From Leeuwenhoekiella palythoae (GTDB lineage Bacteria > Bacteroidota > Bacteroidia > Flavobacteriales > Flavobacteriaceae), in the NCBI RefSeq assembly GCF_900130045.1, contig NZ_FQXT01000002.1:620001-684000 (forward strand): DNA of 64,000 nucleotides, given 5' to 3'. Numbering within the stretch: the stretch's first letter is position 1; every line of letters begins with the position of its first letter. Position numbers and translations under genes: made by a program. Of this stretch, positions 35,825-44,856 are shown piece after piece. The notes below the pieces were generated by a model. The model saw nothing but the letters and a program-made list of their open reading frames with translations. It was not told where the DNA came from and searched no databases.

Positions 35825-37744
35825 TCAGTTTTTGGCCTGGACACCTTCCGTAGTCATTTGAATACGCTCTAGACTTCCGTCTTCATTATAATGTAAAGGA
35901 TCTATACAAACCGAACGGCTGTAACTGCTACCATCGGGTTGAATGCCACCGTTGTGATAGATAAAGTACCAGTCATTTTTAAATTCAACAATACTTTGAT
36001 GATTGGTGTTACTATTGCCGGCAATTTCATTGAGAATGCCTTTGTAGGTGTACGGTCCATCAACTTTATCTGCAACGGCATAAGCGATCTTTTCAGGAAA
36101 TCCCGTAGCGTAAGTTAGATAGTATTTACCGTTACGCTCGTGAACCCAAGGTGCTTCGGTAAATTCTAGACCTTCAAAATCTATGGTTTTAATTTCGCCC
36201 TCGATCTCGATCATATTGTCTTTCAGCTTTGCGTAATAACAAACCCCATTTCCCCAAAAGATCCAAGGCTGGTCGTCCTTGTCAATAAAAATGGCCGGGT
36301 CAATGCAGGTCCAAGAGTGGCTCGATGCAAAACAATCTTCATTCGTAAGCAGCGGTTTGCCCAGCGCGTCTTTGTAAGGCCCTTCAGGTTTATCGGCTAC
36401 TGCGACACCTATCCCGTTCCAGTTGGTGCTGATGTACCAATAGTACTTTCCATTTCTTTTAGCGACGTGACCGGCATAGGCGTCACCACTAGTTGCCCAG
36501 GTAAAATCTTCGATCTTGAGAGGTATAGGGTGTTCGGTCCAGTTTTTTAAATCGGTGGTAGAATATACCAGCCAATCTTTCATTTTGTAACCTTTTTGTC
36601 CGCCCGCATAATCGTGACCGGTAAATAACCAGAGCGTATCATTTTCTACCAGTGCTGCCGGGTCTGCGGTGTATTTATGCTGAATTATAGGGTTTCCTTG
36701 CGATTGAAAGCGATAGCGTCCTTTTGCATCGGTGAGCAAAGAAACAGGAACGCCATCCCATTTTTGATCGAGGCGTTGCGCTTCTTCTTTGGTAATACTA
36801 ATGACACTACCGTGTCGGGGATGAAAATCTTTTGTAAAAGATTCGGTTTCTTTAGTAAAGGTATAGAGATCTTTGCTACGCTGAAACTCGTACCTTCCGC
36901 TAGAATATAAATCGTACATAAGAAGGTATTCATCTTTATCATTCAGTTTAAAAACCGAACTGCCTTCTACAGTTGTTTTCTTATCGGCGTAAAAGTCGAT
37001 ATATTCAAAAGATTCCGTGTAGGGGCCTAGAAGCTTTTTACTGGTTGCTTGCTTTATGCCATTTTGTATTTCGGTGCCTGCTGCGTCTTTGGTGTTGCCT
37101 TTATAAAAAAGGTGATAAGTTCCATCTTTATAAATGATATCTCCGTCAATGGCGCCATCTTTTGCGCTGTACAGTAATTTTGGTTCAGCCTCAAAATCGG
37201 TAAAATCTTTATTGGCATAAGCAGCGTAAAAGTCGAGTTTGAGGTTGTCGTGAGAGCGCACGGTAAAATACACCAGATATTTCTTTTTCTTAGTATCATA
37301 GAAGGTTTGAGGCGCCCACACCCATTTAGTGTTTTTAAATTTGGGATACGATTTTTCAAGATTGATCGCAGTTGATTGCCAGTTTATCAAATCATCAGAA
37401 TGCATTAAAACAATTCCCGGGTTGGTATCCCAGCCGTCTTTTTTGGTAAACATATCGGTTGCCACCATATAAAAGCCATCGCCTTCAGCACCTCTTAAAA
37501 GATGCGGATCTCTTACACCACCGGTATTTGAAATGGCTGCGGAAGGAATAATTGGATTATTCTTATTGAGCGCCTTCCAATGAATAGCATCATCACTCAC
37601 GGCAAATCGAATAGCTTCCTGGTCAGCTCCAGAACCTTCAAAGTAGGCAAAGAGATAAGCTTCCAGAGGCTTTTGAGCAACACACTGCAGTGAAAAAGTA
37701 AAAACTACCATCCAAAATAAGGAGGATGCAAAAGATGATTTCAT
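35825..37744 (-). CDS. Tandem GH43-domain glycosidase
   Basis: A 639-residue secreted protein (signal peptide about 1-23, FSLQCVAQ) built from two GH43-like five-bladed propellers. The first (about 25-345) has GGVRDPHLLR, WVWAPQTFY, AIDGDIIYK and VEGSSVFKL motifs. The second (about 350-639) has YTADPAALVENDTLW, YAGHVAKRNGKYYWY, CIDPAIFIDKDDQPW and TEAPWVHERNGKYYL, matching the Asp-Asp-Glu catalytic layout. Both halves seem to keep catalytic-type residues. The gene is monocistronic and convergent with the phosphatase operon. The likely action is release of arabinose or related residues; the second domain may give bifunctionality. Confidence 0.85.
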   Translation of the reverse strand: MKSSFASSLFWMVVFTFSLQCVAQKPLEAYLFAYFEGSGADQEAIRFAVSDDAIHWKALNKNNPIIPSAAISNTGGVRDPHLLRGAEGDGFYMVATDMFTKKDGWDTNPGIVLMHSDDLINWQSTAINLEKSYPKFKNTKWVWAPQTFYDTKKKKYLVYFTVRSHDNLKLDFYAAYANKDFTDFEAEPKLLYSAKDGAIDGDIIYKDGTYHLFYKGNTKDAAGTEIQNGIKQATSKKLLGPYTESFEYIDFYADKKTTVEGSSVFKLNDKDEYLLMYDLYSSGRYEFQRSKDLYTFTKETESFTKDFHPRHGSVISITKEEAQRLDQKWDGVPVSLLTDAKGRYRFQSQGNPIIQHKYTADPAALVENDTLWLFTGHDYAGGQKGYKMKDWLVYSTTDLKNWTEHPIPLKIEDFTWATSGDAYAGHVAKRNGKYYWYISTNWNGIGVAVADKPEGPYKDALGKPLLTNEDCFASSHSWTCIDPAIFIDKDDQPWIFWGNGVCYYAKLKDNMIEIEGEIKTIDFEGLEFTEAPWVHERNGKYYLTYATGFPEKIAYAVADKVDGPYTYKGILNEIAGNSNTNHQSIVEFKNDWYFIYHNGGIQPDGSSYSRSVCIDPLHYNEDGSLERIQMTTEGVQAKN

Positions 37745-38083
37745 GGTAAAGGCGATTTGAAATTTCTAATTAAGTGTAATTTATACAATTTAAATATATC
37801 TGCAGTATCGATAATGGAGCATGCATTATGATTACTGCATTTTGCTCAAGATTTATAACCATTTCTCGAGCTATTCTGTTAAACAAAACACCCCTTCTGT
37901 TTAACGATTTGACGTCTTTATAGCGCTTCGGCCATAATTTTAACAATTAAATCGTGTATTTTTTTGATCAGAAAAACGTTTTAATAGCAGTGTTTAAAGG
38001 GCTTAACGATAAATGCTTAGGAGTGTTATTTTTATTTGTACTTAGTCTAAATAGGTTTTATTTTGCGCCTTCAAGTTTTACTG
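37745..38083. promoter_or_regulatory. Divergent promoter region with inverted repeat
   Basis: This spacer separates the divergent GH43 and TonB-receptor genes. It contains an inverted repeat gttaaac (37878-37884) and gtttaac (37899-37905), centred 21 bp apart, within a direct repeat of ttctgtt. Two helical turns of spacing suit a dimeric regulator. No regulator can be named, and no gene is seen. Confidence 0.4.
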
Positions 38084-40492
38084 ATGAAGCAAAATTTACT
38101 CATTCTTTTTCTCTTACTCCCTGTAATTGCTGTTGCTCAATATTCATTGAGCGGTATCGTAAAAGATGCTAACGGCTACCTAGTAGAAGGAGCTCAAATT
38201 AAACTAAGTAAAGGTTCTTTTAAAAAGGAAGTCCGTACCAATAGTGCAGGTTTTTACAATTTTAAAAACCTCGCTATCGGAACCTACCTCCTTGAGATCG
38301 CTAGCGGAGATTTTATTGCATTTGATCAGGCCTTTATTGAAGGTGCCAGTTTGCGCAAAGATATTCGGTTAGATAATGCGAAAGATTATGAGCTAGATGA
38401 GGTAGCGGTACGTGCAGAATCTATTAAAACCACTATGGAGAAAAAGGGTTTTGCAGTAAATGTAGTCAGTACCGAAGAAGCTGCACAGCGCAATATTCAG
38501 ACAAACGAATTACTAAATACCACAGTAGGTGTAAAAATTCGCCAGAATGGTGGTCTGGGCTCGCAAGTGCAGTACAGCCTCAACGGACTTTCAGGAAGTG
38601 CGGTGCGCATTTTTATAGACGGGATCCCTATTTCAACGTTTGGGTCTGCCTTTAATTTGAACAGCATTCCACCATCGATGATTCAACAAATCGAAGTTTA
38701 CAAAGGGGTGGTTCCTGGGCATCTTTCTGACGATGCTTTAGGAGGAGCCATAAATATTGTTTTAGATAAATCTGCCGGAACCAATCTTAATGCTTCGGTA
38801 TCTTACGGATCATTTAATACGTTGCAAGCCAGTGTGAATGGGCTGTATCGTTTTGAAGATTCAGGATTTACAATTAAAGCTTCCGGTTTCCATAACTATT
38901 CAGATAACGATTATAAAGTATCAGGTAGAAGCATTGTAGTGACCGGTTTAGGTGGTGTGCAAACGCCTATTACCGCAAGGCGTTTTAATGATGCTTACAG
39001 ATCTACCGGTGGTGTTGTACAGGTGGGTTATACTAACGTAGATTGGGCAGACCAGTTTTACCTTGGGTTTACCGGTTCTGACGATTATAACGAAGTGCAA
39101 CACGGTGCCTTTATGACGATTATGCCGTATAAAGGAAGATTTTATGAGTCTGATGTGGCGCTTGCAAATTTAACCTACCAAAAGAAAGACTTATTTACCA
39201 AAGGTTTTGAGGTCAATATCAACGGATATTATGGTACGCGTAATCGGCAATTGAGCGACACAGTTGCTGCAGCGTATAGCTGGAATGGGGAACGGGCGAT
39301 CGACTTTAGGGGAGACGAGTATGAGTATACTTGGGGTTCTCAACAAGAAGGCGGGCCAACCCTAGCTAAGATCAGCAGAAACGTGGCCTCTATCAGAACC
39401 GGTTTGGCGTATGCGTTTAACGACAATCACAAAGTACTGCTTAATCATGTCTACAGCGGTATTGATCGGGAGGACAGTGATGCGCTGCGTCCCTTGCTTG
39501 AAAATACGTTTGTAGGAACCCGCGACCTGCATAAGAATATCGTGTCTTTAACCTATGAGGTAAATGCCTTTAATGATCGGTTAAAAGCGAGTTTATTTGG
39601 AAAATACTACCAGCAAAAAACCATAAGCAAAGATCCTGCGGTAGTGACCAATGAAGCAGGTGAGCGTGTGATAGTTGATGAGGTCGTGAGCAGCAATAAA
39701 GAGTTTCAAGGCTATGGCTTTGCAGCATCTTACGGTTTAACACCAGAAGTTTTCTTACTGGCTTCTGCCGAAAAAGCAATACGCCTACCTAACGAAACCG
39801 AAATCTTCGGAAACGACGGAGATAACGTGGTGGCCAACTCAAGTATCAATCCTGAACAAAGCAATAATTACAATCTTGGTTTTAGACTAGGTGCCTTTAA
39901 CTTCAATAAGCACCGGGTGACTTTGTCTACTAATTTTTTCACTCGTAATATCAAAGATCGCATAGGTTTACCTATTGAAACTTCGCTGAATGTTGATGAC
40001 GAACTTATCGTTTATGTGAATCAGGGTAGTGGTACCTCGCAAGGTTTTGATGCGCAGGTAAATTATGTGTACAACAATAATCTTTCGGCGAATTTCAATA
40101 TCTCAAAGTTTGATTTAGAAATTGAAAACCGTGGTACTTCTGTAGCTGTGCCCAACACTCCGTTTTTGACGATGAACGGAAACTTGCGCTATTCTTTAAA
40201 AAATCTGTTGCAGAAACAATCTCGTGTAGATCTATTCTATACGCTGTATTATACCGGGGAATTCTCCTATTTGGTTCCGCAGGGATCCAATACAGTTGGA
40301 GATGATTTCTTTAAAGTGCCTGAGCAATTGGCGCAAGATTTTGGGATGAGTTACTTCTTTCCCAACAAGAGTTTTGTACTCAGTTTTGACGTCAAAAATA
40401 TTTTTGACAAGCCGGTGTATGATAATCTTTCGGTACAAAAACCGGGAAGAGCATTCTATTTAAAACTTAATTATTCATTCAATAAATTTTAA
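38084..40492 (+). CDS. TonB-dependent receptor, XusA-like
   Basis: An 802-residue outer-membrane receptor. It has a signal peptide (about 1-19), a carboxypeptidase-regulatory-like domain (YSLSGIVKDANGYLVEGA, about 20-95), a plug with RIFIDGIPIS and the VYKGVVPGHLSDDALGGAIN strand, and a barrel ending in an aromatic-rich strand (YLKLNYSFNKF). It is smaller than SusC proteins and has no SusD partner. The next gene, 19 bp downstream, is a DUF4374-type lipoprotein; this pair resembles XusA-XusB, which take up foreign siderophores in Bacteroides. Iron or siderophore cargo is therefore likely. The ATG at 38084 starts the signal peptide; the upstream TTG at 38063 does not improve it. Confidence 0.88.
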   Translation: MKQNLLILFLLLPVIAVAQYSLSGIVKDANGYLVEGAQIKLSKGSFKKEVRTNSAGFYNFKNLAIGTYLLEIASGDFIAFDQAFIEGASLRKDIRLDNAKDYELDEVAVRAESIKTTMEKKGFAVNVVSTEEAAQRNIQTNELLNTTVGVKIRQNGGLGSQVQYSLNGLSGSAVRIFIDGIPISTFGSAFNLNSIPPSMIQQIEVYKGVVPGHLSDDALGGAINIVLDKSAGTNLNASVSYGSFNTLQASVNGLYRFEDSGFTIKASGFHNYSDNDYKVSGRSIVVTGLGGVQTPITARRFNDAYRSTGGVVQVGYTNVDWADQFYLGFTGSDDYNEVQHGAFMTIMPYKGRFYESDVALANLTYQKKDLFTKGFEVNINGYYGTRNRQLSDTVAAAYSWNGERAIDFRGDEYEYTWGSQQEGGPTLAKISRNVASIRTGLAYAFNDNHKVLLNHVYSGIDREDSDALRPLLENTFVGTRDLHKNIVSLTYEVNAFNDRLKASLFGKYYQQKTISKDPAVVTNEAGERVIVDEVVSSNKEFQGYGFAASYGLTPEVFLLASAEKAIRLPNETEIFGNDGDNVVANSSINPEQSNNYNLGFRLGAFNFNKHRVTLSTNFFTRNIKDRIGLPIETSLNVDDELIVYVNQGSGTSQGFDAQVNYVYNNNLSANFNISKFDLEIENRGTSVAVPNTPFLTMNGNLRYSLKNLLQKQSRVDLFYTLYYTGEFSYLVPQGSNTVGDDFFKVPEQLAQDFGMSYFFPNKSFVLSFDVKNIFDKPVYDNLSVQKPGRAFYLKLNYSFNKF

Positions 40493-40511
40493 CCGTTTAA
40501 CACAATAAACA

Positions 40512-41876
40512 ATGAAACGCGTATATCTAAATTTTAAAGCTTTTGCTGTTGTGACTTTAGCAATGGGTCTTATGACAGCGTGTAGTACAGACGATAGTGC
40601 AGATGCCGGAGGAGAAGAACCTGAAGAAGAGGCATCACGATGGATCACCGTAGCTGCAGCTAGAATGGGAGACAATCCCGGCGACGGTAACGGAGGAACT
40701 TTGATCTATGCTTTAGATAGTGAAGAAGCAAAAGATCCTACTATTTCTATAGAGCCTTTTGATAATGGCTTTATCGTACCTTCTAACCGTACAGCTCGAT
40801 TACAAGCATCAGAAGATGGTACTACCATTTTTAACATCAGTTATGCCGGAGATACTGGTGGAAATTACACCAAATACAATGTAGAAGGTGGTCAGGATTT
40901 CGTACAAACCGGGTCAGAGATCAGTATCGCTCCTTATGTAGGTTCTGCGCCGCGCTGGATCAAGTTATTTGATGGTGATCAAACAGGAGCAGCAGTTTAT
41001 GTTTCTACAGAAAATCAATTTAACGATAACGGAACTCCAGAAGACGAAACCGATGATTTTTACGAGCGTACTGAAGCAACTATGGGGATCGTGACATTAG
41101 ATTTAGTGAACTCACAAATTCTAAACTTTCAGGAGCACAGTGTGCCGCTTTCTGCTGAAGAAGAAGCACAGGGGTATTATATTTCAAGAATTGATATGCC
41201 AACTTTAAATGCTGCAGGTGATAAATTATACATCGGAGCCCGTTTAAGCAAAGTGGATCCTGAAACAGGTGAACGTGATAGTAATGGTGAAACTCTTGCA
41301 TCAAAGTCTATAGTTTTAGATTACCCTTCTTTAATGAATCCTGTAGTGATCACTTCTGGTGTAGGTCTTGGGAATACTAACGGTTACCGAAGCATCAATG
41401 CTTTTGAATATAACGGTGCCGTATATCAGGCAAATCAAGGAGATCCACAAGGGTCGCACATTTTAAGAATTGGTTCAAATAACCAATATGATGATTCTTA
41501 CGAATTCAATCTTGATGAGGCTTTAGGTGTTGAGGAAGCTTATATTTTAGCTTGGAGACCAGCTGCCAATGGTAAAGCTGTTTTGGCATATCGCCACGCA
41601 GGTTCTGCTGAAGGTGTCGCAGGAGCACAAGGTTTCTTCGCATTGGTAGATCTTGAAGCGAGAACTGCACAGCAAATTACTGAGATTCCTTATGATCCTG
41701 ATTTTTACTTATTCCAGTATCAAGGATTTGCGGTAAACGGTGATGAGATCTATGTAACTCAAGCGCCTGTTGGACAAAACGGAAATATTTACGTAGTTAA
41801 TACTGCTACCGGTGAAGTAACTAAAGGAGCAGAATTAGTAAATGTTGAAGGAAGCCACTTTATTGGTGCTTTCTAA
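40512..41876 (+). CDS. DUF4374-like surface lipoprotein, XusB-like
   Basis: A 454-residue lipoprotein with lipobox Cys24 (MTAC) and an acidic linker (DDSADAGGEEPEEEAS), which is common in surface-exported lipoproteins of this phylum. The mature part has beta-propeller-like repeats (TLIYALDS, YNVEGGQDF, YVVNTATGE, and DEIYVTQAPVG near the end). By size, lipoprotein type and position after a non-SusC TonB receptor it fits DUF4374/XusB, a siderophore-capturing protein. No inner-membrane PepSY reductase (XusC) follows; a terminator and a converging gene come next. The family assignment is from pattern and context. Confidence 0.65.
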   Translation: MKRVYLNFKAFAVVTLAMGLMTACSTDDSADAGGEEPEEEASRWITVAAARMGDNPGDGNGGTLIYALDSEEAKDPTISIEPFDNGFIVPSNRTARLQASEDGTTIFNISYAGDTGGNYTKYNVEGGQDFVQTGSEISIAPYVGSAPRWIKLFDGDQTGAAVYVSTENQFNDNGTPEDETDDFYERTEATMGIVTLDLVNSQILNFQEHSVPLSAEEEAQGYYISRIDMPTLNAAGDKLYIGARLSKVDPETGERDSNGETLASKSIVLDYPSLMNPVVITSGVGLGNTNGYRSINAFEYNGAVYQANQGDPQGSHILRIGSNNQYDDSYEFNLDEALGVEEAYILAWRPAANGKAVLAYRHAGSAEGVAGAQGFFALVDLEARTAQQITEIPYDPDFYLFQYQGFAVNGDEIYVTQAPVGQNGNIYVVNTATGEVTKGAELVNVEGSHFIGAF

Positions 41877-41900
41877 TATCAGAAACATACATAATAGGAA

Positions 41901-41944
41901 AGCCTCGAGAGATCGAGGCTTTTTTTTTGGCACTGCCAAAAAGA
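41901..41944. terminator. Back-to-back terminators of converging genes
   Basis: The stem agcctcga / tcgaggct (41901-41920) followed by eight T ends the plus-strand receptor operon. Overlapping it, tttttggca / tgccaaaaa is a perfect inverted repeat that could end the minus-strand histidine kinase. Confidence 0.85.
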
Positions 41945-41974
41945 ATGTACCTAATGAATAAGTTTCTGTCTTTT

Positions 41975-43315
41975 TCAGAATTGCAGCGTAAACTCAGTTC
42001 CGGCGTCAGGTTCGCTTTTAAGCTGAATTTTTCCTTTATGTAAAGTCATAATTTGTTTGCTTAAACTCAGACCAATACCGCTACCGGTTTTTTTGGTGCT
42101 GAAGAAGGGGATAAAAATACTTTCTTTAATTTCCTCAGGAATGCCGCTACCGTTATCTAAAACTTTCAGTTGCACACGACCTTTAGCATTTTGGGTGGCG
42201 TTGACATAAATTTTAGGTTGTGCAACCGTTTTTGTGGCGTCAATGGCATTGAGAATAAGGTTGATCAAAACCTGCTCGATGAGGTAACTGTCGATTTCTA
42301 AAAGCATTTCCGGCTGATCCATGGCAAAGCTTAATTCCACAGGTTTGTCTGCAAGTGTAGGCTGGAGCAGGTCGTTTATATTTGTAAAGAGTTCGTTGAC
42401 GCTTACTGTTTCTAGATTGAGGTGTGTGACTTTACTCAGGCTACGATAGGTTTTTGCAAATTTCATCAAGCCTTCACTTCGCTTTTTGATACTGCTGATA
42501 CCGGCGTGCAGATCATCCAGATCAATTGTAGTTTCTTGATTGGTTTTTGAAGCTGCGATATGCTGTTGTAAGGTTTCGGCGAGGGAAGAAATGGGAGCGA
42601 TACTATTCATAATTTCGTGGGTCATCACACTAAGTAATTTCTTCCAGGCATCAGATTCATTCTGATTGAGTGTGTCTTCAATATTTTGCAGCACGACCAG
42701 TTTAAATGCATCTTCCTCTACCTGAAAAACCGTTTCAGAGATCAAGACCTTCAGATGCTCATTTTTCAGCGTAATACTTATGGAAGTCGCTTCGGTACGA
42801 TACGTATCAAAAAGTTCCTCATAAAGTTTCGGTCTTCTTTTTTCAACAAAATGAATGTTTTTAAACGCCGGTAGATCAAGCGTACTCAGTATAGATTCAT
42901 TAGCCCAAAGAATAGCGCCTGAATCTAAATTGTAGGCGATGATGCCTACATCAACCATCTCCAGTATTTTCTGAAGATAGACAAATTGCGCCTGGCGCTC
43001 ATTGTTGATCGCTTTAATGGTTTTGTTTACCGCATTAAAGCCTTTGTGTAAATTTCTAAGATCCTGCGGACCGTGTTTTTCTGAAAACCATCGCGAAAAG
43101 TCGCGGTACTTGACGGCTTCAAAAAAATCATCCATCGCTACAAAACGCCTGATGAGAAACTTATGCAAAAAATAGAGCAAAACGATTCCTGAGAGACTTC
43201 CAGCCAGTATCGCATAAGTATTCAACTTTACGACGCCAAAAGCCAAGACCACCAGCGCTGCCAGCAAAAGCAACACCCTAAGTAAGAGTCCGGCGGTATA
43301 GCGTTTATAGGTCAT
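41975..43315 (-). CDS. NtrY-like sensor histidine kinase
   Basis: A 446-residue membrane kinase. Two hydrophobic segments (about 8-28 and 34-52) with almost no periplasmic loop are followed by a HAMP-like/PAS region (about 100-215), an HisKA helix with phospho-acceptor H233 in MTHEIMNSIAPIS, and a GHKL ATPase domain (LILNAIDATK, DNGSGIPEEI, GSGIGLSLSK). The short loop suggests it senses membrane or internal cues, for example envelope stress or a transported compound. Its start overlaps the response-regulator gene by 11 bp. Together they form the two-component pair that diverges from the MacAB-like operon. Confidence 0.92.
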   Translation of the reverse strand: MTYKRYTAGLLLRVLLLLAALVVLAFGVVKLNTYAILAGSLSGIVLLYFLHKFLIRRFVAMDDFFEAVKYRDFSRWFSEKHGPQDLRNLHKGFNAVNKTIKAINNERQAQFVYLQKILEMVDVGIIAYNLDSGAILWANESILSTLDLPAFKNIHFVEKRRPKLYEELFDTYRTEATSISITLKNEHLKVLISETVFQVEEDAFKLVVLQNIEDTLNQNESDAWKKLLSVMTHEIMNSIAPISSLAETLQQHIAASKTNQETTIDLDDLHAGISSIKKRSEGLMKFAKTYRSLSKVTHLNLETVSVNELFTNINDLLQPTLADKPVELSFAMDQPEMLLEIDSYLIEQVLINLILNAIDATKTVAQPKIYVNATQNAKGRVQLKVLDNGSGIPEEIKESIFIPFFSTKKTGSGIGLSLSKQIMTLHKGKIQLKSEPDAGTEFTLQF

Positions 43316-44651
43316 ATTTGTTGAGTCTGCGGTATAAAGCCGTACGCGTAATACCCAATTCTTTAGCCGATTTTGAAATGTTGCCTTTGTTTTTCTCGAT
43401 CACCTTTAGGATGGTGTTTTTTTCAACCGCATCCAGATTGGTCGTTTTTAATTTGAGTTCGGTTTCAGGCTGTTGCTCGATGGGGGAAAAAGCGAGGTCT
43501 TCAGCGTGTAGAATTCCTCCTTCAGCCATAATCACAGCGCGTTCTAATGCATATTGCAACTCCCGAACATTACCGGGAAACGGGTGCTCTTTAAGCTTTT
43601 TGATAAAGCCGGGATCAAGTTCAAAGGAAGCTTTGTCATATTTTTCGGCATACAGTTTTACAAAATAATGCGCGAGTAAGCTAAGGTCAGATTGGCGTTC
43701 CCGCAACGGCGGAATGATCAAATCGACTGTATTGATGCGGTAGATAAGATCTTTTCTAAAGGTGTTTTCATCCGCGAGATCCTTCAGGCTAAGATTGGTT
43801 GCACAAATCAACCTGATGTCTACCGGGATCGCCTTATTGGCTCCCAAAGGCGTCACATGTCGATTTTGCAAAACCGTAAGCAACCGCGCCTGTTGCCGCA
43901 AGGGGATATTGCCAATTTCATCAAGAAATAAGGTTCCGCCGTGGGCGGCTTCAAAACGTCCTTTTCGGTCTTCGCGTGCATCAGTAAATGCACCTTTTTT
44001 GTAGCCAAAAAGTTCGCTTTCAAACAAACTTTCGGTGAGCGCACCCACGTCAACTTTTACAAAAGGTTTGTCCTTACGCAGCGAATTCTCGTGAATAGAA
44101 CGTGCGATCAGGTCTTTACCGGTACCGTTTTCGCCTAAAACCAAAATATTAGCATCGGTAGGCGCTACTTTCTTCAGCTTCACAAAAAGCTCTTGCATCG
44201 GTTCGCTTTCCCCAATGATCTCGGTCGCCGAATCTAGCTTGATTTTAAGGTTTTTGTTCTTGCGTTTTTTAGTTAGGATTTCACTGATCGCATCGAGAAG
44301 CTTTTCGTTTTTCCAGGGTTTAACGAGAAAATCAGAGGCTCCTTCTTTTAGCGATCGTATGGCAAGATCAATATCACCATAGGCAGTGATGAGAATTACG
44401 TCTGTTGCCGGTTTCCAAGATTTGATTTTATTCAGCCAAAAAATACCTTCATTTCCCGTATTTACGAGTCCGTTGTAATTCATATCGAGAATAACAACAT
44501 CAAAATCCTGCGCATTGAGGAGTCCTTGCAGCGCATTAGGGTTTTTCTCCACGACCACCTGTTTTACTTTGGGTTTGAGCAAAAGCCGTAGCGCGGTGAG
44601 CACATCTTCATCGTCATCAATGACTAATATATGAGCGTCTTTGAGTTGCAT
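43305..44651 (-). CDS. Sigma-54-dependent response regulator, NtrC family
   Basis: A 448-residue regulator. The receiver domain has acidic residues D13-D15 and phospho-acceptor D56 (VILDMNYNG). The AAA+ domain has GENGTGKD (Walker A), LFLDEIGNI (Walker B) and the sigma-54 contact loop GAFTDA where the canonical form is GAFTGA. A Fis-type helix-turn-helix ends the protein (ISKSAKELGITRTALYRRL). It should activate a sigma-54 promoter; a candidate lies in the 205-bp divergent gap upstream of the adaptor gene. It is encoded first in a two-gene operon with its kinase. Confidence 0.94.
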   Translation of the reverse strand: MQLKDAHILVIDDDEDVLTALRLLLKPKVKQVVVEKNPNALQGLLNAQDFDVVILDMNYNGLVNTGNEGIFWLNKIKSWKPATDVILITAYGDIDLAIRSLKEGASDFLVKPWKNEKLLDAISEILTKKRKNKNLKIKLDSATEIIGESEPMQELFVKLKKVAPTDANILVLGENGTGKDLIARSIHENSLRKDKPFVKVDVGALTESLFESELFGYKKGAFTDAREDRKGRFEAAHGGTLFLDEIGNIPLRQQARLLTVLQNRHVTPLGANKAIPVDIRLICATNLSLKDLADENTFRKDLIYRINTVDLIIPPLRERQSDLSLLAHYFVKLYAEKYDKASFELDPGFIKKLKEHPFPGNVRELQYALERAVIMAEGGILHAEDLAFSPIEQQPETELKLKTTNLDAVEKNTILKVIEKNKGNISKSAKELGITRTALYRRLNKYDL

Positions 44652-44814
44652 ACGTACAATATTACAATTTATAAGGCTTCAGTTTTTGGGATAAAAAGAC
44701 TTATTTCTGCAGGTTAATAAACTGTATCATAGGCGTACATGAAGTGTATCAAAACCGAACACTTTAAAATCGCACTTATCGATTAAAACACTGTAAATCA
44801 AGTTTTTGAAATTT

Positions 44815-44830
44815 TGGCACAGTATTGCTT
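44815..44830 (+). promoter_or_regulatory. Candidate sigma-54 promoter of the efflux operon
   Basis: TGGCACagtaTTGCTT lies 27 bp upstream of the adaptor start. The -24 and -12 elements are both good, but their spacing (GG to GC nine bases) is one short of the canonical ten. The divergent gene is an NtrC-type activator, which supports it. Repeated tgtatca motifs upstream (about 44725 and 44747) could be activator sites. Confidence 0.55.
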
Positions 44831-44856
44831 AACTAGAAGGTGCAAACAATTTATTT

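Noticed and set aside
41925-41944. tttttggca-c-tgccaaaaa palindrome as an operator or sigma-54 site
   Set aside because: It lies between two gene ends, next to a terminator, with no gene start nearby.
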